A DNA stretch of 64,000 nt. It comes from Flavobacteria bacterium RIFCSPLOWO2_12_FULL_35_11 (GTDB lineage Bacteria > Bacteroidota > Bacteroidia > Flavobacteriales > Flavobacteriaceae). Shown one piece after another: positions 54,579 to 62,184 of this stretch. Below the pieces are notes generated by a model, which saw only the letters and a list, made by a program, of their open reading frames with translations, was not told the origin of the DNA and did no database searches. Each line of letters begins with the position of its first letter. The first letter of the stretch is position 1. The stretch is from contig MGWK01000011.1 in assembly GCA_001800975.1 (NCBI GenBank), positions 90,893 through 154,892 of the forward strand. Direction: 5' to 3'. Position numbers and translations under genes: made by a program.

Positions 54579-54623
54579 CAAAGAACTTATGTGTTTGTTA
54601 AGTTAATGTTAAGAAGATGTTAC
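54579..54623 (-). promoter_or_regulatory. Predicted Pho box and -7 element of the porin gene
   Basis: On the minus strand half-sites GTAAC, TTAAC and TTAAC start 11 bp apart each (plus-strand 54619, 54608, 54597), with an extra TTAAC between the last two. After 10 bp comes GTTCTTTG (54586-54579). The resulting mRNA leader would be about 210 bases. Confidence 0.55.
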
Positions 54624-54645
54624 CGTTTCAATAAAGTTTACAACA

Positions 54646-54676
54646 AAAAAAGGCTGCCAGAATTGGCAGCCTTAAA
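54646..54676 (-). terminator. Hairpin upstream of the porin promoter
   Basis: AAGGCTGCC/GGCAGCCTT with a 6-base loop and a T-run on the minus strand. It lies downstream of aspS and would insulate the porin from read-through. The gap 54367-55029 otherwise contains the porin leader, AGTGCCTAAAGTT repeats (54820-54861) and AATCGTAAATCGTC words; no gene is seen. Confidence 0.75.
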
Positions 54677-54819
54677 CATTTCACAAATTAGTTGACAAAA
54701 ACTAAATGGATATTATGAAAGGATATATTTAAAACGGGTTTAAATACACCGCAAATTTCAACCAATAAATCCTTTTTAGTGTAACCAAATCATTATGTAA
54801 TTATTAAATATTTCTCTAA

Positions 54820-54861
54820 AAAGTGCCTAAAGTTAAGAGTGCCTAAAATGCCTGGAGTTAA
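54820..54861 (+). repeat. AGTGCCTAAAGTT-type dispersed repeat
   Basis: AAGTGCCTAAAGTTAAGAGTGCCTAAAATGCC plus a degenerate third unit (TGGAGTTAAA). The same words are found in inverted pairs at 16952-17139. Confidence 0.55.
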
Positions 54862-54983
54862 ATAGTATACAGTTTAACAGAAAAAAATAAAAGTTCTTGT
54901 CAAATTCGGTCAACGTTATTTAGGCATCGACAATGGACAAATCGTAAATCGTCAATCTAAAATTCTTCCTTAAATAAGAAAAG

Positions 54984-55008
54984 CTGCCTTTTCAGACAGC
55001 CTTTAAAA
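54984..55008 (-). terminator. aspS terminator
   Basis: AAAGCTG with CAGCCTTT (one mismatch) frames a 9-10 base loop, and a T-rich stretch follows on the minus strand. It is about 20 bases after the aspS stop. Confidence 0.6.
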
Positions 55009-55029
55009 AATTAAAATAGTTGACATCGC

Positions 55030-56784
55030 CTATAAAGGCAGGTTTATTTTTAAGCACAATTCTTTTAATTGTTCATCGTCAATTTGAGAAGGCGCATCAA
55101 TCATCACATCGCGGCCGCTGTTGTTTTTAGGGAACGCAATAAAATCACGAATCGTTTCTTGTCCGCCCAAAATCGCCGTTAAACGGTCAAGTCCAAAAGC
55201 AATTCCGCCGTGTGGCGGCGCGCCATATTCAAAGGCATTCATTAAAAATCCGAATTGTTCTTTTGCTTTTTCAGGTGTAAAACCCAAATGATTGAACATT
55301 AAAGCCTGAGTTTGCTTGTCGTGAATACGAATAGATCCGCCGCCAATTTCATTTCCGTTCAGCACCAAATCATAAGCGTTGGCTCTCACTTTTCCCGGAT
55401 CAGTATCTAACATTGCCATATCCTCAGGTTTTGGTGAGGTAAACGGATGGTGCATCGCGTGAAAACGTTTTGTTTCTTCATCCCATTCCAACAAAGGAAA
55501 ATCAACCACCCACAAAGGCGCAAATTCCTTCGGATTTCTCAATCCCAATCTGTTTGCCATTTCCATACGCAAAACGCTCAATTGCCCGCGCACTTTATCG
55601 GCAATGCCCGATAAAACGCAAATTAAGTCACCGGCTTTTGCGCCGGTTATTTCAGCCCATTTCTTCAAATCGGCTTCCTCATAAAATTTATCTACAGAAG
55701 ATTTTAAAGTTCCGTCTTCGTTGCAACGAACATAAACCATTCCCGAAGCTCCCACTTGCGGACGCTTCAAAAATTCAATTAAGCCATCAATATCTTTTCG
55801 GGTCAGGCTGTTTCCTCCCGGAACAGCAATTCCCACCACCAATTCTGCATCATTAAAAACGCCAAAATCTTTGTGCTGCGCCACGGCATTCAATTCGCCG
55901 AATTCCATCCCAAAACGAATATCCGGTTTGTCGTTTCCGTATTTGCGCATCGCTTCATCATAGGTCATTCTTGGAAATTTGGCCACATCAACACCATTCA
56001 CTTCTTTTAACAAATGACGTGTCAGTCCTTCAAACGCATTTAAAATATCTTCCTGTTCCACAAACGCCATTTCGCAGTCAATTTGCGTAAATTCAGGCTG
56101 TCTGTCGGCACGTAAATCTTCATCCCTAAAACATTTTACAATCTGAAAATACTTGTCCAATCCGCCCACCATCAGCAATTGCTTAAAAGTTTGCGGCGAT
56201 TGCGGCAATGCGTAAAACTGCCCTGCATTCATGCGGCTTGGCACCACAAAATCACGAGCGCCTTCTGGCGTAGATTTGATTAAATAAGGCGTTTCCACCT
56301 CAATAAATCCTTCCCCGGATAAATATTTTCTGGTTTCCATCGCCACTTTGCTGCGGAAAATCAAATTGTTTTTTACGGTATTTCTTCTAATGTCCAAATA
56401 GCGATATTTCATCCGCAACTCATCGCCGCCGTCCGTATCGTCTTCAATCGTAAATGGCGGCACCAAAGATTTGTTCAAAATAGTCAGTTCCTTCACCAAA
56501 ATTTCAATGTCTCCGGTAGGCATATTTGCGTTTTTAGAAACACGTTCAATCACCTCGCCTTTCACTTGAATCACAAATTCGCGACCCAGCATTTTCGCTT
56601 TTTCCATCATTTCTTTTGGCGTGCGATCTTCATCAAAAATCAACTGCGTAATGCCGTAGCGGTCGCGCAAATCAACCCAAATCATAAACCCTTTATCGCG
56701 CGTTTTTTGCACCCAGCCGGCCAAAGTAACTTCCTGGCCTATATTTTCTAATCGTAATTCTCCGTTTTTATGCGTTCTGTACAT
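55030..56784 (-). CDS. aspS: Aspartyl-tRNA synthetase (bacterial type)
   Basis: A class IIb synthetase charging tRNA-Asp. The N-terminal OB-fold anticodon domain reads [25 protein letters not shown]. Class II motif 2 is [18 protein letters not shown] and motif 3 is [15 protein letters not shown]. The bacterial-type GAD insertion is present in the middle (about 290-410). 584 residues, full length. A TAAATTTG -7 box precedes the start by about 24 bases. Confidence 0.97.
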   Translation of the reverse strand: MYRTHKNGELRLENIGQEVTLAGWVQKTRDKGFMIWVDLRDRYGITQLIFDEDRTPKEMMEKAKMLGREFVIQVKGEVIERVSKNANMPTGDIEILVKELTILNKSLVPPFTIEDDTDGGDELRMKYRYLDIRRNTVKNNLIFRSKVAMETRKYLSGEGFIEVETPYLIKSTPEGARDFVVPSRMNAGQFYALPQSPQTFKQLLMVGGLDKYFQIVKCFRDEDLRADRQPEFTQIDCEMAFVEQEDILNAFEGLTRHLLKEVNGVDVAKFPRMTYDEAMRKYGNDKPDIRFGMEFGELNAVAQHKDFGVFNDAELVVGIAVPGGNSLTRKDIDGLIEFLKRPQVGASGMVYVRCNEDGTLKSSVDKFYEEADLKKWAEITGAKAGDLICVLSGIADKVRGQLSVLRMEMANRLGLRNPKEFAPLWVVDFPLLEWDEETKRFHAMHHPFTSPKPEDMAMLDTDPGKVRANAYDLVLNGNEIGGGSIRIHDKQTQALMFNHLGFTPEKAKEQFGFLMNAFEYGAPPHGGIAFGLDRLTAILGGQETIRDFIAFPKNNSGRDVMIDAPSQIDDEQLKELCLKINLPL

Positions 56785-56807
56785 CGTAATCTTTTTTTAA
56801 GGAAGCA

Positions 56808-56815
56808 CAAATTTA
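56808..56815 (-). promoter_or_regulatory. aspS -7 element TAAATTTG
   Basis: An exact TAnnTTTG match on the minus strand, with about 20 bases of predicted leader before the aspS ATG at 56784. Confidence 0.5.
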
Positions 56816-56856
56816 GTGATTTAGCCGATAGTTTTTAAGGTTAACCATCTTTTTTT

Positions 56857-56945
56857 GGGCGTTTCCTTTCAGGTCGCGCTATTCGCTAAATTTTTTTTTT
56901 CATTTCATTTCAAAAAAGGATATCGCTGCTATCGCTAACGCGGGT
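56857..56945 (-). repeat. Dispersed intergenic repeat, copy D (degenerate)
   Basis: On the plus strand GGGCGTTTCCTTTCAGGTCG followed by CGCTATTCGCT, a T-run, then ATATCGCTGCTATCGCTAACG. The order matches copy A (same orientation) with more decay. It sits in the 449-base gap between aspS and rsmI, which also contains CCCTGAGCGTAGTCGAAGGG at 57190-57209 (related to copy C) and a TAACTTTG box. Confidence 0.5.
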
Positions 56946-57120
56946 TTAGTTTAAAGTTCAAAATTTTTTCTGGCGCTCTTTGCGTATTTTCCTTGCGTTC
57001 TTGCGGTTAAATTTTTTTTATGTTCAAGGTTGCTAATAAAGCCAAAGGTTTGATAACTTAATTTTATATAAATTCACTTCTTGTTTAAAATCAAAACCTT
57101 AAATCTTGTCAAAAACTTTG

Positions 57121-57128
57121 TAACTTTG
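57121..57128 (+). promoter_or_regulatory. -7 element TAACTTTG before rsmI
   Basis: An exact TAnnTTTG match 105 bases upstream of rsmI. No well-spaced -33 TTG is present. The predicted leader would contain the CCCTGAGCGTAGTCGAAGGG repeat. Confidence 0.4.
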
Positions 57129-57233
57129 AAGTCATTCTAAATATTAGAAGTTAGATATTAAAAGTTAAACAAACAACTAACAAACGTCACCCTGAGCGTA
57201 GTCGAAGGGCAACAATCCAAAATACTTAAGAAA

Positions 57234-57908
57234 TTGGAATCGAAATTATATTTAGTGCCAACGCCAATCGGAAATTTAGAAGATATAACGCTTAGAGCTA
57301 TCAGGGTTTTAAAAGAAGTCGATTTAATTTTGGCCGAAGATACGCGCACCAGCGGAAAATTGTTAAAGCATTTTGAAATTTCAACCCATATGCACAGCCA
57401 CCATATGCACAACGAGCATAAAACCGTGGCCAATATTGTGCAACGCATTAAAAATGGGGAATCTGTGGCATTGATTTCCGATGCCGGAACGCCCGCCATT
57501 TCCGATCCCGGTTTTTTACTCACGCGCGCCTGTTTGGAAAATGGCGTAGAAATTGAATGTTTGCCCGGCGCCACAGCTTTTGTGCCTGCTTTGGTGAATA
57601 GCGGATTGCCAAACGACAAATTTGTTTTTGAAGGATTTTTGCCTGTTAAAAAAGGGCGGCAAACACGTCTGACTTTCTTGGCCGATGAAACGCGAACCAT
57701 CATTTTTTACGAATCGCCGCATAAATTATTAAAAACACTCACCAGTTTTGCCGAATTTTTTGGCGCCGACCGGCCAATTTCCATATCACGGGAATTGACC
57801 AAACTGTACGAAGAAACCTTAAGAGGAACCGTTGCCGAAATGATAGAACACTTTACCAACAAACCGCCAAAAGGTGAATTTGTGCTGGTGGTTGGCGGAA
57901 AAAAGTAA
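57234..57908 (+). CDS. rsmI: 16S rRNA (cytidine1402-2'-O)-methyltransferase
   Basis: Methylates the 2'-OH of C1402 in the ribosomal P site using S-adenosylmethionine. The tetrapyrrole-methylase fold shows LYLVPTPIGNLEDITLRAIR, LAEDTRTSGKLLKHF, ALISDAGTPAISDPGF and LPGATAFVPALVNSGLP, all typical of RsmI. 224 residues; the usual C-terminal extension is short, as in other members of this phylum. The start is TTG at 57234 (reads M-E-S-K-L), the only in-frame start that keeps the conserved beginning. The aldo/keto reductase gene follows after 25 bases. Confidence 0.94.
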   Translation: MESKLYLVPTPIGNLEDITLRAIRVLKEVDLILAEDTRTSGKLLKHFEISTHMHSHHMHNEHKTVANIVQRIKNGESVALISDAGTPAISDPGFLLTRACLENGVEIECLPGATAFVPALVNSGLPNDKFVFEGFLPVKKGRQTRLTFLADETRTIIFYESPHKLLKTLTSFAEFFGADRPISISRELTKLYEETLRGTVAEMIEHFTNKPPKGEFVLVVGGKK

Positions 57909-57933
57909 ATTTTTTGACTAAAATAATTAAGAG

Positions 57934-58917
57934 ATGAATTACAGAATATTGGGAAAAACAGGACTTAAAGTTTCGGAAATTAGCTTGGGAACCTGGCAAG
58001 TTGGCGGGAAATGGGGAAGCGATTTTAATGAAAAAAACGCAGAAGAAATTATCAATACCGCCATTGACCACGGCATTAATTTTTTGGATACAGCCGATGT
58101 TTACAGCAACGGACTTAGCGAAAAAGTTGTGGGAAAAGTGGTTCGCTCACGCGGGGAAGAGGTTTACATTGCCACAAAGTGCGGGCGACATTTAAACCCG
58201 CACACAAATGCTGCTTACCAACCGGCGATTTTAAGAAAATTTATTGAAAATAGCTTGTCCAATTTGGGTGTTGAGCGCATAGATTTAATTCAGCTGCATT
58301 GTCCGCCAACAGAAGTCTATTACCGTCCGGAAATTTTCGACTTGTTTGACCAACTTATCAAAGAAGGAAAAATCAGAAATTATGGCGTAAGCGTGGCCAA
58401 TGTGGAAGAAGCCTTAAAAGCGATTGAATATCCGGGCGTTAGCACGGTACAAATTATTTTTAATATGTTTCGCCAACGACCCAGCGAATTGTTTTTTAGG
58501 GAAGCGAAAGCTAAAAATGTGGGGATTATTGCCCGCGTGCCTTTGGCCAGCGGTTTGTTAACCGGCAAGTTTGGAAAGAGCACAACTTTTGATAAAGATG
58601 ATCACCGGTTTTTTAACAGGGAAGGCGAAGTTTTCGACAAAGGAGAAACTTTTTCGGGAATTGATTTTGATTTGGGATTGAAAGCGGTACATGAATTGAA
58701 AGAAATTTTTAAGGACCAAAGCTTGGTTCATAAAGCACTGCAGTGGATCTTGGCTTTTGAAGAGGTAAGTTGCATTATACCGGGAGCTTCCAGCGTTTCT
58801 CAGTTGCTGTCAAATTTAGACACATTTTCCGCAACGCCACTTTTAGCAAGTGATGTAGAAAAAGTGAATGATATTTATAATAAATACATAAAAAAAGAAG
58901 TGCATCATTTGTGGTAA
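57934..58917 (+). CDS. Aldo/keto reductase
   Basis: A 327-residue NADPH-dependent TIM-barrel oxidoreductase. It has MNYRILGKTGLKVSEISLGTW at the start, FLDTADVYSNGLSE with the catalytic Asp and Tyr, ATKCGRH with the Lys, and LIQLHCPP with the His. The end (WILAFEEVSCIIPGASS) is the cofactor phosphate-binding strand. It is co-directional with rsmI and may be co-transcribed. Substrate unknown. Confidence 0.92.
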   Translation: MNYRILGKTGLKVSEISLGTWQVGGKWGSDFNEKNAEEIINTAIDHGINFLDTADVYSNGLSEKVVGKVVRSRGEEVYIATKCGRHLNPHTNAAYQPAILRKFIENSLSNLGVERIDLIQLHCPPTEVYYRPEIFDLFDQLIKEGKIRNYGVSVANVEEALKAIEYPGVSTVQIIFNMFRQRPSELFFREAKAKNVGIIARVPLASGLLTGKFGKSTTFDKDDHRFFNREGEVFDKGETFSGIDFDLGLKAVHELKEIFKDQSLVHKALQWILAFEEVSCIIPGASSVSQLLSNLDTFSATPLLASDVEKVNDIYNKYIKKEVHHLW

Positions 58918-59086
58918 CACCCCAAAAAATGATGTTTTCAAGCGAGACGTTTTTGCCAATTGCATTATAATCCTATCAATAAAACCGTCGATACTTTTCT
59001 GAAAAAGACATAAAATTTTGATTATTATGTTTTTTGTATTGTAAAATTATTTAATTTTAATTTCTAATTAACTAAAGATCAACATT

Positions 59087-59599
59087 ATGAAAAGTATCTA
59101 TGCAATTTTATTTTTGTCAATCCTCTTTGTGGGATGTCAGCCGAAAACCGATAATTCGGCAAACGAGGCTTTCGAAAAAAACTCAAAAACAGTGTTGGCC
59201 AATATTGAAGGTTGGCAAAACGAAAACATTGATTATTCCGTGTACGCTAAAGATTTCGCCCTGTTAGAGACTGGCTTTGGTGCTCCTAAAGATTCTGTAA
59301 ATTTGGATGAGATGATGGCAAACGACAAGCAAATGTGGGCAACATTTAATTTTAAATTGCTTGATTCGCCTCCTGTTTTATTGCCGGGCGTGAATCCTGA
59401 CACTAAATTGGCAGATGGTTCTGTTCGGTTTTACAGCAGTTGGGAAGTTACGGTTCCCGCAACCGATTCTACAGCAGCCAAATCGGGCGTAGTTAAATTA
59501 TATGAGTCTTACGATTTTGATGCCGAAGGAAAAATAAGATACCAACAAGTTTATGGCGACTTTGGCGGATTAATGAATTATTTATTCAGCAAAGAATAG
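59087..59599 (+). CDS. Predicted lipoprotein, possibly NTF2/SnoaL-like
   Basis: 170 residues with signal segment ending LFVGC (Cys17), then a mature domain with SVYAKDFALLETGFG, a long middle helix and three C-terminal strands (RFYSSWEVTVPATDST, GVVKLYESYDFDAEGKI, QQVYGDFG). This order resembles the NTF2-like cone fold, but the call rests on pattern only. Monocistronic with a terminator downstream. Function unknown. Confidence 0.75.
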   Translation: MKSIYAILFLSILFVGCQPKTDNSANEAFEKNSKTVLANIEGWQNENIDYSVYAKDFALLETGFGAPKDSVNLDEMMANDKQMWATFNFKLLDSPPVLLPGVNPDTKLADGSVRFYSSWEVTVPATDSTAAKSGVVKLYESYDFDAEGKIRYQQVYGDFGGLMNYLFSKE

Positions 59600-59619
59600 T
59601 TTAAACGCTTATTAAAATC

Positions 59620-59652
59620 GAAAAGCCTTTATTTTTATAAGGGCTTTTTTTA
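59620..59652 (+). terminator. Rho-independent terminator
   Basis: AAAAGCCTTTAT and ATAAGGGCTTTT pair (one G-U) and are followed by T. It lies between the lipoprotein gene and the convergent EamA gene. Confidence 0.85.
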
Positions 59653-59663
59653 TGGGCTGGTTT

Positions 59664-60581
59664 TTAGATTCCTTTATTGACGGCAACAGGTTTTTCCTTC
59701 CTTCCAAGCAAAAATACCGTGGAAATAATACAGAAACCGCCTATCCAATCAATCGTTTCAAAGGGAATGTTAAGCCATAAAATAGCCAGTATGGTGGCGG
59801 AAAGTGGTTCGGCAGAAGTCAATAAACTTGTTTTTTGTCCGCCAATAAGTTGCACCGCTTTTAAATAAAAATAAAATGCCGCTAAAGTGCCAAACAAAAT
59901 AATGAAGGAAGTGTAAGTATAGGTGTAAACATCCCAATTACCTTCAACGTTCCAAGGTGCTCTTACAAAAGAAAAGGCCACGCCGCCAATAAACAATCCC
60001 CAGCCTATAATTACCGTTGAACTGTATTTTTTTAGCAAAGCGATTGGCTGTAAGGTATAAATCGCTAAAGCAAATGCCGAGGCAATTCCGTAGAAAAATG
60101 CCATACCCGAAATTGTTAAACTGTGAATATTGCCGTGGGTAATCAATAAAAAAGTTCCCAAAACCGCCAATAGGATTGCTAAATATTCGAAAGCTTTCGG
60201 GAGCCGATGGTTTTTTAGGGTAAGGTAAATGGCAATTAAAACCGGACCTGCATATTGTAAAATGGTTGCTGTAGCGGCATTAGAATATTTTACTGCGGCA
60301 AAATAAGTGTATTGTACCGCCAAAATCCCAGTAATGCTGAACAATACCAATTGAATGGCATCTTTTTTTATTTTCCAGATTTTCCATAAGTCGGGATTTT
60401 TATTAAATCCGGCAATCAAAAGCAGGATAAAACCGGCAACCATCATTCTTGTTGTGATTAACCATTCCACATTGATTCCCCTGCGCTGAAATAGAAATTG
60501 GGCAAAAGTCCCTGAAATTCCCCAAAGAACGGAAGCTATAATGGCCAATGAAAATCCTTTAAAATGGGCAGATTCCTGCAT
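59664..60581 (-). CDS. EamA-type (DMT superfamily) transporter
   Basis: An inner-membrane permease with ten predicted helices in two EamA repeats. The first begins FSLAIIASVLWGISGTFAQF and the second AFFYGIASAFALAIYTLQPIAL. KTSLLTSAEPLSATILAILWL is the conserved end of repeat two. I start it at Met 60581 (QESAHFKGFS), about 305 residues, because a TATGTTTG -7 box (60624-60617) lies inside the longer frame from 60662. Likely an exporter of metabolites; substrate unknown. Confidence 0.88.
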   Translation of the reverse strand: MQESAHFKGFSLAIIASVLWGISGTFAQFLFQRRGINVEWLITTRMMVAGFILLLIAGFNKNPDLWKIWKIKKDAIQLVLFSITGILAVQYTYFAAVKYSNAATATILQYAGPVLIAIYLTLKNHRLPKAFEYLAILLAVLGTFLLITHGNIHSLTISGMAFFYGIASAFALAIYTLQPIALLKKYSSTVIIGWGLFIGGVAFSFVRAPWNVEGNWDVYTYTYTSFIILFGTLAAFYFYLKAVQLIGGQKTSLLTSAEPLSATILAILWLNIPFETIDWIGGFCIISTVFLLGRKEKPVAVNKGI

Positions 60582-60616
60582 AAATAGTTGTATGCTTATT
60601 GTACTAATTTTTTGTG

Positions 60617-60624
60617 CAAACATA
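60617..60624 (-). promoter_or_regulatory. -7 element TATGTTTG of the EamA gene
   Basis: An exact TAnnTTTG match on the minus strand, 35 bases before ATG 60581. Confidence 0.45.
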
Positions 60625-60684
60625 CTGCAATCAGGATTTATTTTAGTAAAAAACTGACGCAATTTTTAAGGTGATTATTTTTAT

Positions 60685-60716
60685 CTGTTGCACAAGCGGG
60701 ATACTGGTGTTAGCAG
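60685..60716. repeat. Cassette-border-like repeat, copy 1
   Basis: CTGTTGCACAAGCGGGATACTGGTGTTAGCAG lies 30-60 bases past the stop of the ATPase gene. Its first 18 bases agree with the copy at 62152 at 14 positions. GTTGCACAA and GTTAGCAG are reminiscent of integron attC simple sites, but the match is too weak to assert. Confidence 0.35.
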
Positions 60717-60745
60717 GGGATTTTTATAAAATATTGAGATCAGCT

Positions 60746-61987
60746 TTATTCTTGATTTTTGCTTATTTCAAGTAGCCAATTAAATACGTTCAGATGTCTC
60801 ACTCCACTTCGGTTTTGCGTAAACGAATCTGTCGTTAGCAAATACTTCGGGTAGTTGTCTTTTATTTTTTCTAATGCCCTAAACTCACGTTCTATAGTGC
60901 TTTCATTATCCATTTGCCACGCTACTTGGTAGTATTCAATGTCGCCTTTTGGGGTTTTACACACAAAGTCCACTTCAGTGCTGCGGGTTGTGCCTGTCCA
61001 AATTTTGTTTCCTCTGCGTAGCAGTTCTAAATACACAATATTTTCTAAAATGTGACCTCTATCGGTTATTCGGTCTTTTCCAGCCAAAATATTTAGTAAA
61101 CCTACGTCAACCAAATAATATTTTTCTTGTGTAGCCAATTGTTTTTTACCTTTCAAGTCGAAGCGATTTACTTTATAAAACACAAAACTCGCCACCAAAT
61201 ATTCCAAGTATTTTTCTACGGTGGCATGATGGATGTTTTGTCCGTCTTGCTTGAGCGTTTTGGAAATATTGTTTGGCGAAAGCGCATTTCCAATATTAGA
61301 AGCCACAAACTTTACAATATTCGCAAAAGCACGCTTATCGTTTATTTGGTGTCTTTGGGTGATGTCTTTTTCTATGATCGTGGTGTAAATGGCTTCCAGA
61401 TATTCGTAAATTTTATCAAAACCACCTTCTCGGAGTTCCACACCTTTTGGCAATGAAGTTTCGTTTACGTAATCAAAAAACAAAGCTTCGTAATTAATGT
61501 ATTTGTTGCTCATTTCAATGTTGCGTGCCATTAAGTATTCTTTAAAAGAAAAAGGCAAAATAGAAATTTCTATGTAACGGCCGCTCAACAAAGTTGCCAA
61601 TTCGCTACTCAACAAAAAGGCATTTGAACCTGTAATATAAACATCTGTATTTTCAGTGGCAAACAGCCCGTCCACTAATTTTTCAAAAAGCGGTATGTTT
61701 TGCACTTCGTCCAAAAAAACATAGTTTGTTTTATTGGGTTGCATTTTTTTCTTTATTTCAAAGTAAATATCGCTCCACGTTTTGTTAAGGTAGTTTTCAG
61801 GTAATTCAAAATTGTAAAACTGAATTTGTCGTTTGCCGACACCTTGTTTTAAAAGTTGCTCACGGTAAAGTTCCAACAAAGTGCTTTTGCCCGATCTTCG
61901 CAAACCGCTCACAACTTTTATGAGGTCTTTTTCTTTATACGACAGTAGTTTGCTTATGTATTCCTTCCGATTTGTGTAATTGGCCAT
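60746..61987 (-). CDS. AAA-family ATPase with DUF4143 domain
   Basis: 413 residues. The P-loop is VVSGLRRSGKSTLLE (about 26-40) and the Walker-B-like strand is YVFLDEVQNIPLFEKLVDGL, followed by sensor TGSNAFLLSSELATLLSGRY. The C-terminal half matches DUF4143 (HATVEKYLEYLVASFVFYKV, YYLVDVGLLN, LENIVYLELLRRG, VDFVCKTPKG), with a PD-(D/E)xK-like end. These ATPases are abundant accessory genes whose role is unresolved. A perfect inverted repeat is just upstream. Codon use is as AT-rich as neighbours. Confidence 0.9.
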   Translation of the reverse strand: MANYTNRKEYISKLLSYKEKDLIKVVSGLRRSGKSTLLELYREQLLKQGVGKRQIQFYNFELPENYLNKTWSDIYFEIKKKMQPNKTNYVFLDEVQNIPLFEKLVDGLFATENTDVYITGSNAFLLSSELATLLSGRYIEISILPFSFKEYLMARNIEMSNKYINYEALFFDYVNETSLPKGVELREGGFDKIYEYLEAIYTTIIEKDITQRHQINDKRAFANIVKFVASNIGNALSPNNISKTLKQDGQNIHHATVEKYLEYLVASFVFYKVNRFDLKGKKQLATQEKYYLVDVGLLNILAGKDRITDRGHILENIVYLELLRRGNKIWTGTTRSTEVDFVCKTPKGDIEYYQVAWQMDNESTIEREFRALEKIKDNYPKYLLTTDSFTQNRSGVRHLNVFNWLLEISKNQE

Positions 61988-62005
61988 AAGTCAAAGATAT
62001 AAAAT

Positions 62006-62046
62006 AAATTATCAAAACTTGCAATTTATGCAAGTTTTGATAATTT
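62006..62046. promoter_or_regulatory. Perfect 17-bp inverted repeat upstream of the ATPase gene
   Basis: AAATTATCAAAACTTGC and its exact complement flank AATTTAT, 19 bases from the ATPase start codon. It could be an operator or an RNA hairpin over the ribosome-binding region. It is too far (139 bases) to be the obvious terminator of the DUF262 gene. Confidence 0.55.
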
Positions 62047-62151
62047 TTAATTAGACAATCCTTTTGTTTTGCTTAGTTTTGGTTATCGGAAATTTATTTC
62101 AGTATAAAATAGGGACAATTTTTAATTGATTTTGTTTATTGGGTGCTTTAG

Positions 62152-62183
62152 CTGTTACACAAGTAGGGTTGTTGCTTGTAGTG
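62152..62183. repeat. Cassette-border-like repeat, copy 2
   Basis: CTGTTACACAAGTAGGGTTG plus TTGCTTGTAGTG, directly after the stop of the DUF262 gene. It is related to copy 1 at 60685. Together they place one repeat at the 3' end of each of the two accessory genes. Confidence 0.35.
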
Positions 62184-62184
62184 T

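Noticed and set aside
57158..57703. 181-residue minus-strand frame over rsmI
   Set aside because: Shadow of rsmI, whose motifs on the plus strand are unmistakable.
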